Shown here: piece after piece, positions 16,898-24,922 of the stretch
Position numbering within the stretch: the stretch's first letter is position 1
How the letters are laid out: every line of letters starts with the position of its first letter
Source: JACVRW01 sp963812415
GTDB taxonomy: Bacteria > Actinomycetota > Thermoleophilia > Solirubrobacterales > Thermoleophilaceae
Direction: 5' to 3'
Length of the DNA: 64,000 nt
Assembly: GCA_963812415.1 (NCBI GenBank)
Contig: CAWEVH010000001.1
Coordinates: 28,414 to 92,413, forward strand
Notes under the pieces: generated by a model
The model's database searches: none
What the model was told of the DNA's origin: nothing
Seen by the model: only the letters and a program-made list of their open reading frames with translations
Program-made: the position numbers and the translations under genes

Positions 16898-18259
16898 TCA
16901 CGACAGCGGGACGAGCTTCGCGCCGTCGGGGGTGTCGCGGATCTCCCATCCTTGAGCCGCCAGCTCCTCACGGATCGCATCCGCGCGCTCGAAGTCGCGC
17001 GCGGCGCGCGCGGCGTCGCGCTCCTCGGCGAGGCGCCTCAGCTCGTCCGGCGCGTCGGGGTCCCTCGTCTCGAGCAGCGACTCGAGGCCCAGCAGGCGGA
17101 GCATGTCGGCGAGCGCTCCCACCCCCAGCGTCTCGCCCGCATCGATGCGCCGGTTGCCCTCCGCGACCCAGTCGAACAGCACCGCGCGCGCCTGGGCGGT
17201 GTTGAAGTCGTCCGCCAGCGCCGCGAGGAAGCGCTCCAGGTAGCCGTCGAGCCCGGGCGCGGGAGCGTCCGGATCGAGACGACGGCAGAACTCGCGCACT
17301 CGCGCGACCGCGCGGCGGGCGTCCTCGAGCGCCTCCTCGTTGTAGGCGACCGGCTTGCGGTAGTGGGCGCCCACCAGCCACATCAGGAACGCCTCGCGGC
17401 CGAACTGCTCGAGCGCGCCGTGCAGCAGCCGGATGTTCCCCACCGACTTCGCCATCTTCTCGGTGCCCAGCTCGACCATGCCGTTGTGCATCCAGACGCG
17501 CGCCAGCGGTCGCCCGCGCGCCGCCTCGGTCTGGGCGATCTCGTTCTCGTGGTGCGGGAACACCAGGTCCGAGCCGCCGCCGTGCACCTCGAAGTCGACC
17601 CCGAGGATCGTCTCGGCCATCGCCGAGCACTCGATGTGCCAGCCCGGCCGCCCCTCCCCCCAGGGAGAGTCCCACCAGGTGTCCTCGCCCTCCTTGCGCG
17701 TCTTCCAGAGCGCGAAGTCCTGCGGCGACTCCTTGAGCTCGGTGGCGTCGTCGCCCTCGCCCTGGTGCATCTCCTCGATCGGCCGGTTCGAGAGCTTGCC
17801 GTAGCCGTCGTAGCTCGCGACGCGGAAGTAGACGTCGCCGCCGGCCTCGTAGGCGTGGCCCGAATCCACGAGCGCCTCGATCAGGGCGACGATCTCGCCG
17901 ATCGTGTCGGTCGCCTGCGGCTCGGCGTCGGGGCGGCCCAGCCCGAGCGCCTCGGTGTCCTCGAGGTAGAGGGCGCTCATCTCGCGCGCGAGGTCGGCGC
18001 TCGCGATCCCGCGCTCGCGCGCGGCGTCGTAGATCTTGTCGTTGACGTCGGTGATGTTGGCCACGAAGGTCGCCTCGTAGCCCTCGTGGTCGAGGAAGCG
18101 CTTCAGCAGCGAGAAGACGACGTAGGGCCGAGCGTTACCCACGTGGATGCGACCGTAGACGGTCGGGCCGCACGCGTAGATGCCGACCCTCGGCGGCCGG
18201 CGCGGGTCGATCGCGCGCAGCTCGCCGCTCAGCGTGTCGTGAATGCGGACCTCGCGCAC
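16898..18259 (-). CDS. cysS: cysteinyl-tRNA synthetase
   Basis: Class I aminoacyl-tRNA synthetase of 453 residues, normal length. It shows zinc-ligand Cys in YACGPTVYG, a HIGH-type motif GRIHVGNARPY, GWHIECSAMA and FPHHENEIAQ (further zinc ligands), and a KMSKS variant EKMAKSVGN. The C-terminal helical DALR domain covers about residues 340-440. The start is GTG at 18259 (VREVRIHDTL). It sits between the amidase and rlmB in a tightly packed minus-strand operon. Confidence 0.97.
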   Translation of the reverse strand: MREVRIHDTLSGELRAIDPRRPPRVGIYACGPTVYGRIHVGNARPYVVFSLLKRFLDHEGYEATFVANITDVNDKIYDAARERGIASADLAREMSALYLEDTEALGLGRPDAEPQATDTIGEIVALIEALVDSGHAYEAGGDVYFRVASYDGYGKLSNRPIEEMHQGEGDDATELKESPQDFALWKTRKEGEDTWWDSPWGEGRPGWHIECSAMAETILGVDFEVHGGGSDLVFPHHENEIAQTEAARGRPLARVWMHNGMVELGTEKMAKSVGNIRLLHGALEQFGREAFLMWLVGAHYRKPVAYNEEALEDARRAVARVREFCRRLDPDAPAPGLDGYLERFLAALADDFNTAQARAVLFDWVAEGNRRIDAGETLGVGALADMLRLLGLESLLETRDPDAPDELRRLAEERDAARAARDFERADAIREELAAQGWEIRDTPDGAKLVPLS

Positions 18260-18269
18260 GGCCGGGAGG

Positions 18270-19640
18270 CTAGCCGGGCGAGGGCTGGAGCGAGGGCCGG
18301 CGATCGGGCCAGCGCAGCTCGGCCTCCAGCTGTGCCGCGAGCGTGAGCAGCGTCGCCTCCTGCCCGTGCCGCCCCACGAGCTGGACGCCGATCGGGAGGC
18401 CGTCGTCGCTCGCGCCGCCGGGCAGCGCAAGCGAGGGCTGGCCGGTGAGGTTCCACTCGGCGGTGAAGGGATACGCCAGCGCCTCGCCGGCGAACGTCCG
18501 CAGCGCGCCGAGCCCCTCCCACTCGCCGGCCCGCACGGGCGGCCGCGCCGCGGCCGGCAGGAGCAGCACGTCGTGCCGCTCGAAGAACGGCGACATGCGC
18601 CGCCAGTCATCCTCCCGGAGCGCCCAGTCGAGGACCACGCTCGGGAAGGCGCCACCAAGGCGACCGAAGCCTCGCGTGCGCCGCTGGAGGCGCTCGGGCC
18701 GTTCGACCCGCTCCACGTCCCGCGCCACCCCGGCGAGGTAGCGGACGATCGCCGGGCTCACCTGCGGGTAGGGCGGGTCGTCGTCCTCCACCTCGTGGCC
18801 GAGAGTGTGCAGGACCGCCGTCACGTCGTCGACCGCCCGTCGCACCGCGCCATCCACGCGCGCCGGGAACCCCGGCTTGAGCGATCGCGCCACCCGCAGG
18901 CGGCCCGGGGACGCCTCCGCGGCGGCGGCGAGCGAGTCGTCCTCCGCGCCGACCTGCATGAGCAGCGCGGTGTCCGCCACCGTGCGCGTGAGGAAGCCGA
19001 CCACGCTCATCCCGTACCAGTGCTCCTTGAGCGGGGTGAGGGGAATGCGGTCGCGCGTGGGCTTCAGGCCCACGAGGCCGCAGGACGATGCCGGCAGGCG
19101 AATCGAGCCGGCGCCGTCCGAGGCCGTGGCCGCTGCGCACAGCCCCGCGCAGACCGCGGCCCCGCTGCCGCCACTCGAGCCCGCGGCGCTGCGCTCCGTG
19201 TCCCAGGGGTTGCGCGTGACCCCGAACGACGGGCCCTCGGTGTCGCCGATGATCGCGAGCTCGGGAAGGTTGGTCTTGCCGAGGAGCACGGCGCCGGCCG
19301 CGCGGAGCCGGCGCACCAGCTCGCTGTCTCGGGCAGCCGGCGTGGTGAACGCCGAGGTGCCCCAGGCGGTGACCTCGCCGGCCACGTCCTCGACGTCCTT
19401 GATCGCGAGCGGAACACCCAGCAGCGGCCGCTCGTCGCCCGCGGAGCGCCGCGCGTCCGCCTGATCCGCGTCCGCGAGCGCCCGCTCGCGCATCACGAGC
19501 CGGAAGGCGTTCAGCTCGGGCTCGAAGCGCTCGATCCGCTCGAGGTAGAGCTCCACCAGCTCCCTCGAGGAGACATCGCCCGCGCGGACCAGCTCGGCCT
19601 GCCGGACGACGCCGGCAAAGGCCAGCTCGTCACGATCCAT
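18270..19640 (-). CDS. amidase signature family protein (GatA-like)
   Basis: Amidase of 456 residues with the Ser-cisSer-Lys triad: Lys in PLAIKDVED, cis-Ser in AGSSGGSGAAV, nucleophilic Ser in DGAGSIRLPA. It hydrolyses a C-N amide bond of unknown substrate. A GatA role is unlikely, since no gatB or gatC is nearby and the C-terminal sequence differs. The ATG at 19640 (MDRDELAFAGVV) is preferred over 19664, which would overlap ispF; AGGG lies about 10 nt upstream. It is inserted between ispF and cysS, which are otherwise often neighbours. Confidence 0.88.
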   Translation of the reverse strand: MDRDELAFAGVVRQAELVRAGDVSSRELVELYLERIERFEPELNAFRLVMRERALADADQADARRSAGDERPLLGVPLAIKDVEDVAGEVTAWGTSAFTTPAARDSELVRRLRAAGAVLLGKTNLPELAIIGDTEGPSFGVTRNPWDTERSAAGSSGGSGAAVCAGLCAAATASDGAGSIRLPASSCGLVGLKPTRDRIPLTPLKEHWYGMSVVGFLTRTVADTALLMQVGAEDDSLAAAAEASPGRLRVARSLKPGFPARVDGAVRRAVDDVTAVLHTLGHEVEDDDPPYPQVSPAIVRYLAGVARDVERVERPERLQRRTRGFGRLGGAFPSVVLDWALREDDWRRMSPFFERHDVLLLPAAARPPVRAGEWEGLGALRTFAGEALAYPFTAEWNLTGQPSLALPGGASDDGLPIGVQLVGRHGQEATLLTLAAQLEAELRWPDRRPSLQPSPG

Positions 19641-19650
19641 GACGCGAACC

Positions 19651-20136
19651 CTAGGTGTCGCCACGCTCGGCGAGCGTGACCACCGCCATCGCCGCGATCC
19701 CCTCGCCGCGGCCGAGCGCGCCCATGCCCTCGTTCGTCGTGAACTTGACGTTCACGGCGGCGGCGTCCAGCCCGAGCGCGTCCGCCAGGCGTTCGCGCAT
19801 GGCGTCCGCGTGCGGCGCGAGCTTCGGGGCCTCGCAGATCACCGTCGCGTCGACATGGCCGGGCGCCAGGCCGCCTTCCTCGACGAGCACCCGGGCGGCG
19901 CGCAACATCTCGATCGAATCGGCATCCCGCCAGCGATCGTCGGTGTCCGGGAAGTGACGCCCGATGTCCCCGAGACCGGCCGCCCCCAGCAGCGCGTCGG
20001 TCACGGCGTGGGCGAGGACGTCCGCGTCCGAATGGCCGGCGAGGCCACGCTCGTGCGGGATCTCGACCCCGCCGAGCACGAGGCGGCGCCCAGCTTCGAA
20101 GCGGTGCGAGTCGTAGCCGATCCCGGCGCCGGTCAT
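19651..20136 (-). CDS. ispF: 2-C-methyl-D-erythritol 2,4-cyclodiphosphate synthase
   Basis: MEP-pathway enzyme converting CDP-methylerythritol 2-phosphate to the cyclodiphosphate. At 161 residues it carries the metal ligands in GYDSHRF and GLAGHSDADVLAHA, plus HFPDTDDRWRDADS and the C-terminal VKFTTNEGMGALGRGEGI. The ATG overlaps the preceding PHP gene by 4 nt. It works in the same pathway as ispD two genes upstream. Confidence 0.97.
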   Translation of the reverse strand: MTGAGIGYDSHRFEAGRRLVLGGVEIPHERGLAGHSDADVLAHAVTDALLGAAGLGDIGRHFPDTDDRWRDADSIEMLRAARVLVEEGGLAPGHVDATVICEAPKLAPHADAMRERLADALGLDAAAVNVKFTTNEGMGALGRGEGIAAMAVVTLAERGDT

Positions 20137-20972
20137 CCGATCGCCTCCAGCCGCCGCGAGCGCCCTTCGAACACGGCGAGCTCCCGCACGCCGAGGCCGT
20201 CGAGCCAGTCGAGAGCGCGCTCGTACTCGAAGCCGACCTGCTCCGGCAGGTGGGCGTCACTCGACAGGGCGACCGGCCGGCCGGCATCGAGGCACATCTC
20301 GAGGAAGTCCGCGGCGGGATAGATCTCCCGGACCGGTTTGCGCAGGCCCGCGGTCGAGACCTCGATGGCCACGTCGGAGGCGGCGATCCCGTCCATCGCG
20401 CGCTCGTAGAAGCGGCGCGGGTCCCCGTCCGGCCGGGGCACGCCCGACCCCCAGACCTTGACCAGGTCGGGATGGGCGAGGATGTCGAACATCCCCGTGC
20501 GAGCGGCCTCGCCGAGGGTCTCGAAGTAGCGCGCCCAGACCTTGTCCGGGTCGCCGGAGCGCCAGACGTCCCACGCCTCCCAGTCCGGCTCCCCGTGCAG
20601 GTCGAGCGCCTCGTCGCGCAGGAAGTGGACCGAGCCGACCACGTAGTCCCACGGCCGGCCGTCGAGGAAGCTCCCCACGCGATCCTCGTGCCCGGGCAGG
20701 TAGTCCGCCTCCACGCCGAGCCGCAGGCCGGCGCCGTGGACGAAGTCGCAGTACTCGTCCACGTCGTCCTTCGCCCAGTGGCGGTACCAGGGGTGCTCCC
20801 AGATCTCGAGCGACTGGACGAAGCGGTGGATGTGCTCGGCCACGCCGAGCTCCGCGATGCCCCGCTCGCTCGCCGCCTCCCGGTAGCGGTCGGCGTTCGC
20901 CGCGGTGAAGTAGCGCTCGGCGCCCGTTCCGTCCTCGTCCGGGCGCAGGTGCACGTGGTAGTCCGTCAGCAC
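20133..20972 (-). CDS. PHP-domain phosphoesterase, histidinol-phosphatase-like
   Basis: PHP-family metal-dependent phosphatase of 279 residues. Metal-binding motifs are TDYHVHLRPDE at the N-terminus, GVAEHIH, GVEADY, VGSVHFL, DILAHPDLVK, and SSDAHLPEQVG near the C-terminus. Closest in pattern to HisK-type histidinol phosphatases, but no his genes are nearby and it is embedded between ispD and ispF, overlapping them by 7 and 4 nt. The substrate is therefore uncertain. Confidence 0.88.
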   Translation of the reverse strand: MLTDYHVHLRPDEDGTGAERYFTAANADRYREAASERGIAELGVAEHIHRFVQSLEIWEHPWYRHWAKDDVDEYCDFVHGAGLRLGVEADYLPGHEDRVGSFLDGRPWDYVVGSVHFLRDEALDLHGEPDWEAWDVWRSGDPDKVWARYFETLGEAARTGMFDILAHPDLVKVWGSGVPRPDGDPRRFYERAMDGIAASDVAIEVSTAGLRKPVREIYPAADFLEMCLDAGRPVALSSDAHLPEQVGFEYERALDWLDGLGVRELAVFEGRSRRLEAIG

Positions 20973-21598
20973 AGGGCGGACTCAACCACGCGCAGGTCCG
21001 CCGGCGTCGTGACCTTGATGTTCTCGCGTGGCGCCTCGACCACCCGCACGCGGCCGCCCGCGGCCCTGACGAGCGCGGCGTCGTCGGTCGCGGCTGCGAG
21101 GACCTCCTCGGGCACGTCGAGCGCCCGCCGCAGCAGGTCCGCCCGGAAGACCTGCGGGGTCTGGGCGGCCCAGAGCGTGGCGCGGTCGGGCGTCGCCGCG
21201 ATGAGCCCGTCGCGCTCGACCGCGTGGACCGTGTCCGTCACCGGCGCGGCCGCGATTGCGCCGTCCGCGCCGTCGAGCGCATCGACACAGCGGCGCACGA
21301 GCTCCGCGGTCACGAGCGGCCGCGCGGCGTCGTGCACCACCGCGATCGTGGCCTCGGGCGCCGCCGCCAGCGCGTTGCGCACCGACGCCGAGCGCGAGGC
21401 CCCACCCGGCACGAGATCCGGCGAGTCCGCGTACTCGGCCGGCACGGCCACCACCACCCGGTCGCACACCTCGCGGAGCACGTCGACGCTCCACTCGTAG
21501 AGCGGGCGGCCGGCACAAACGACGAACGCCTTGGGCCCGTCGGACCCAAGGCGTTCGCCGCTGCCGCCGGCGGGGACGAGCCCGACGACGACCGTCAT
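20966..21598 (-). CDS. ispD: 2-C-methyl-D-erythritol 4-phosphate cytidylyltransferase
   Basis: MEP-pathway nucleotidyltransferase of 210 residues. The glycine-rich CTP loop reads VPAGGSGERLGSDGPKAF (the usual first Ala is Pro), followed by GGASRSASVRNAL, VVHDAARPLV, TDTVH and QTPQVFRADLL; the C-terminal PRENIKVTTPADL is diagnostic. It lies 16 nt downstream of carD, an arrangement also found in mycobacteria (carD-ispD-ispF). Confidence 0.96.
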   Translation of the reverse strand: MTVVVGLVPAGGSGERLGSDGPKAFVVCAGRPLYEWSVDVLREVCDRVVVAVPAEYADSPDLVPGGASRSASVRNALAAAPEATIAVVHDAARPLVTAELVRRCVDALDGADGAIAAAPVTDTVHAVERDGLIAATPDRATLWAAQTPQVFRADLLRRALDVPEEVLAAATDDAALVRAAGGRVRVVEAPRENIKVTTPADLRVVESALC

Positions 21599-21614
21599 CT
21601 TTCGAGCCGAACCG

Positions 21615-22184
21615 CTACGCCGATGCCTTCGCCGCTCCGTTACGTCCGGCGTGCGCCTCGGCGATCAGCTCCTCCAGATGCGACTCGGCCTCGTCCTCCT
21701 CCATGTCGAGCGCGTACATCAGCTCGGACGCGAGGATCTTCTTGGCGCGCGTGTACATCTGCTTCTCGCCCGTCGAGAGACCCTTCTCGCTCTCGCGAAT
21801 GGCGAGGTTGCGGACGACCTCGGCCAGCTCGAATACGTCGCCGGTCTTGATCTTCTCGCGGTTGTGCTTGAAGCGCCGGTTCCAGTTCTTCGGCATCTGG
21901 CTCACGTCGTCGCGAAGGACGGTCAGCACCTTCTTGACATCGTCCTCCCCGATCACGCGCCGCAGGCCGGCCTTGTCGGCGTTACAGCACGGGACCATCA
22001 CTGTCATGTCGTTATGAAGGATCTTGATGGTCAGGTACTCGCGATTCTCGCCGAGCACCTCCTTCATCTCCTTCTTGAGGACCTTGCCCGCCCCATGATG
22101 GGGGTAGACGACCTGATCGCCGATCTCATAAACGGCCGGCGGTCGATCGATCTCGAGGTCCTCGACGAACTCCTCTTCCAACAA
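21615..22184 (-). CDS. carD: CarD family RNA polymerase-binding transcription factor
   Basis: The RNA-polymerase-interacting domain lies at the N-terminus (EIGDQVVYPHHGAGKVL, then EYLTIKILHNDMTVMVP). A helical DNA-binding C-terminal domain follows (VSQMPKNWNRRFKHNREKI, LAEVVRNLAIRE, MYTRAKKILASELMYALDM). CarD stabilises open promoter complexes. At 189 residues it is slightly longer than the mycobacterial protein because of an N-terminal acidic extension and a C-terminal tail. It lies 60 nt after disA. Confidence 0.96.
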   Translation of the reverse strand: MLEEEFVEDLEIDRPPAVYEIGDQVVYPHHGAGKVLKKEMKEVLGENREYLTIKILHNDMTVMVPCCNADKAGLRRVIGEDDVKKVLTVLRDDVSQMPKNWNRRFKHNREKIKTGDVFELAEVVRNLAIRESEKGLSTGEKQMYTRAKKILASELMYALDMEEDEAESHLEELIAEAHAGRNGAAKASA

Positions 22185-22244
22185 TGCGTCGCTGATGATG
22201 TCCCCTCCTACGTCGTACGCGGCGCAGTCCCGGCGCCGGCTGTG

Positions 22245-23360
22245 TCAGGTTTGCAGATATCGGTCCACGAGGTTGATCTCCTGTAGCCGGCGAAGTCCCT
22301 CGCGGATGTCCTTCGCTCGCATGTCTCCCACGCCGTCCACCGACTCCAGCTCGGTGTCGGTCGCGGCAAGGATCTCGTCCAGCCCGCTGAACTCGCCGAC
22401 GATCGACTGAACCACCATCTTCGGGAGCCTTGGGATGCGCCCGAGGATGCGGTAGCCGCGCGGCGATGCGGGATGGTCGAGGGTATTCAGCTTCCGGTCG
22501 TAGCCGAGAAGCTCGGCCAGGCGGCCGAAGTCGAGCAGGTCCTGGTGCGGCAGCCGAGCGAGCGAGTCGAGCACCATGGCGAAGCCCTCGTCCGAGGGCT
22601 CGACGATGAAGTCGCGCACCAGCGCGGACTTGTCGGCAGCCACGCCGACCATCGTCTCCTCGAGTTGCATCTCGATCAGGCGCCCCTCGGCGCCCAGCTC
22701 GACGATGTAGCGCTCGATCTCGACCGCCATGCGCGTGACGAGCTCGGCGCGCTGGAGCACGGTGAGCACGTCGTGCAGGGTGACGCCGCCCTCGAACTCG
22801 AGCGCGGTGAGTCGAGTGGAAACCTGGTCGAGACGACTCCGGTACTTGTCGAGCGTCGCGAGCGCCTGGTTCGCCTTGGCCAGCACGATCGGGATGTCCT
22901 CGAGGATGTACTTCGCGCCGTCGAGATAGAGCGAGACGACGCTGCGGCTCGCGGAGATGGCGATCACCAGGGCGTCGGTCTGCTTGGAGACGCGCTCCGC
23001 GGTGCGGTGGCGGGTACCGGTCTCGAGCGACAGGATCGTCGGGTCCGGCATCAGCTGCACGTTCGCCCAGAGGATCTTCGTGCCGTTCGAGGCCAGCAAC
23101 AGGGCACCGTCCATCTTGGCCAGCTGGTAGAGCAGCGCTGGCGTGTAGTCCACATCGAGCTTCACTCCACCCGAGAGCAGGAAGCTCAGCTCCTCCGACT
23201 CCCCGATGCAGATCAGCGCACCGGTTCGGCCCTGGACGATGTTGTCGAGACCCTCCCGAACAGCAGTGCCCGGGGCGACCATCTCCAGGGCCCGGACAAG
23301 CCTGGGCTCCTGCCGGGATTCAAGCTCTGCGACGTCGTCCCCGGCGTACGGCATGGACAC
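22245..23360 (-). CDS. disA: DNA integrity scanning diadenylate cyclase DisA
   Basis: Octameric DNA-scanning protein making c-di-AMP. The DAC domain shows MDGALLLASNG (DGA motif) and TGTRHRTAERVSKQ (RHR motif). The linker helices are followed by a C-terminal helix-hairpin-helix DNA-binding domain (VDGVGDMRAKDIREGLRRLQ). Length 371 is normal. It directly follows radA (20 nt gap), as in Bacillus and actinobacteria, where RadA modulates DisA activity. Confidence 0.97.
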   Translation of the reverse strand: MSMPYAGDDVAELESRQEPRLVRALEMVAPGTAVREGLDNIVQGRTGALICIGESEELSFLLSGGVKLDVDYTPALLYQLAKMDGALLLASNGTKILWANVQLMPDPTILSLETGTRHRTAERVSKQTDALVIAISASRSVVSLYLDGAKYILEDIPIVLAKANQALATLDKYRSRLDQVSTRLTALEFEGGVTLHDVLTVLQRAELVTRMAVEIERYIVELGAEGRLIEMQLEETMVGVAADKSALVRDFIVEPSDEGFAMVLDSLARLPHQDLLDFGRLAELLGYDRKLNTLDHPASPRGYRILGRIPRLPKMVVQSIVGEFSGLDEILAATDTELESVDGVGDMRAKDIREGLRRLQEINLVDRYLQT

Positions 23361-23380
23361 CGATTCTACGGGATGGCTCT

Positions 23381-24763
23381 TTAGTTCGCGTTTATTGCGC
23401 GCATTTCCAGCCGTTTCTTGGCACTCTCGGCGCGAGAAAGGGCCTGACGGAGGGTTCCGGCGCCCGCGCCCGGTGAGACCACCGCGTCGAGCCCGAACTT
23501 GGCAGCCTCGGCCAGCCGCCGGTCGGCGTGCGCCGCCGCGCGCAGCTCGCCGGTGAGGCCGAGCTCGCCGAACGCGGCCAGCGGCCGCTCGCCGCCGAGC
23601 GGGAACCCGCCGGCAGCGGACGCGAGCGCGAGCGCGATCGCCAGGTCGGCCCCTGGCTCGTCCACGCGCACACCGCCCGCCACCGACACGAACACGTCGC
23701 TCGAGCCCAGGCCCACGCCACCGTGGCGGGTGAGCACGGCGAGGACCAGCGCGAGCCGGTTGCGGTCCACGCCGTTGGCCACCCGGCGCGGCGGCACGAG
23801 CTCGCTGGGGGCCACGAGCGCCTGGACCTCGACGAGCAACGGTCGCGAGCCCTCCATCGCACAGAGCACCACCGATCCCGGCGCGCGGGTGGCCTCGCCC
23901 ACGAAGCGGGCGCTTGCGTCCTCGACCTCGACGAGCCCGTGCTCGTGCATCTCGAAGACCCCGACCTCGTTGGTCGAGCCGAAGCGGTTCTTGAGCGCCC
24001 GCAGGGTGCGGTAGGTGCGCTCGCGCTCACCCTCGAACGACAGCACGCAGTCGACGAGGTGCTCGAGCACGCGCGGCCCCGCGATCGAGCCCTCCTTGGT
24101 CACGTGGCCCACGAGGATCACGGCGATGCCGCGCTCCTTCGCCATGCGCATCAGCCGTCCGGCCACCTCGCGCACCTGGCCGACCGAGCCGGGACTGCCG
24201 CTCAGCGCCGGGTCGTAGAGGACCTGCACGGAGTCGACGACGACCGCCTCGGGGTGCTCTGCCTCGATCGTGGCGAGCACCGTCTCGAGGTCGGTCTCGG
24301 CGACGATCGGCACGTCGAGCGCACCCGGGCCGAGACGCGACGCGCGCAGCTTGACCTGGCTGGCCGACTCCTCGCCCGAGACGTAGAGCACGCGCCGGCC
24401 CGCCGCCGCCAGGTTGCCGAGCGCGCCGCTCGTGAGCGTCGACTTGCCGATCCCGGGCGAGCCGCCGATCAGCACCAGCGAGCCGGGCACGAGCCCGCCG
24501 CCGAGCACGCGGTCGAGCTCCCCGATCCCGGTGTGCATCCGCTCCACCCGCGGCGCCTCGACCTCGCGCAGGCGTACCGGCGTGAGCGGTCGGCCGCTCC
24601 GCCGCCCATTGCCGCCGCCGCCCGCTCCGCCGCGGGCCGGGACCGCCGAGCGCGTCTCCTCGGTGAGCGTGTTCCACTCGCCGCAGCCGGGGCAGCGCCC
24701 GTGCCACTTGGGGCTCTCGTGCCCGCAGCTGGTGCAGGCGAAGACCGTGGCTCGTCGTGCCAT
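23381..24763 (-). CDS. radA: DNA repair protein RadA
   Basis: Branch-migration ATPase of recombination, 460 residues. The N-terminal C4 zinc finger (CTSCGHESPKWHGRCPGCG) is followed by a RecA-like domain with Walker A GGSPGIGKST, VVDSVQVL (Walker B region), the RadA-specific KNRFGSTNE motif, and a C-terminal Lon-protease-like domain (SVAGGVRVDEPGADLA, GELGLTGELR). The ATG at 24763 begins MARRATVFAC. It heads the minus-strand radA-disA-carD-isp operon. Confidence 0.97.
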   Translation of the reverse strand: MARRATVFACTSCGHESPKWHGRCPGCGEWNTLTEETRSAVPARGGAGGGGNGRRSGRPLTPVRLREVEAPRVERMHTGIGELDRVLGGGLVPGSLVLIGGSPGIGKSTLTSGALGNLAAAGRRVLYVSGEESASQVKLRASRLGPGALDVPIVAETDLETVLATIEAEHPEAVVVDSVQVLYDPALSGSPGSVGQVREVAGRLMRMAKERGIAVILVGHVTKEGSIAGPRVLEHLVDCVLSFEGERERTYRTLRALKNRFGSTNEVGVFEMHEHGLVEVEDASARFVGEATRAPGSVVLCAMEGSRPLLVEVQALVAPSELVPPRRVANGVDRNRLALVLAVLTRHGGVGLGSSDVFVSVAGGVRVDEPGADLAIALALASAAGGFPLGGERPLAAFGELGLTGELRAAAHADRRLAEAAKFGLDAVVSPGAGAGTLRQALSRAESAKKRLEMRAINAN

Positions 24764-24797
24764 CCCGCCGAGGCTAAGCCCGGCGGTGGACGGCTTC

Positions 24798-24889
24798 GCC
24801 CCTCGTGCAATGCCATCACTCCGTCCGGGCCAGCCCGGCCCCTCGTGCAATCGACTCCGGTCCGGGCCAAGCCCGGCCCCTCGTGCAAT
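24798..24889. repeat. three short direct repeats with internal palindrome
   Basis: GCCCCTCGTGCAAT occurs at 24798-24811, 24838-24851 and 24876-24889 (spacing 40 and 38). It is linked by GC-rich palindromes of the form CCGGGC-N2/3-GCCCGG. The repeats fill the 159-bp divergent region between radA and the DnaQ-UvrC gene and resemble REP-type extragenic elements. Confidence 0.6.
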
Positions 24890-24922
24890 CCGTCCGGCCC
24901 GCGCGCTTGCATCCGGAGGTTC

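Noticed and set aside
18270..19640. GatA subunit of the amidotransferase
   Set aside because: The amidase triad is present, but gatB/gatC are absent from the neighbourhood and the C-terminal part does not follow GatA.
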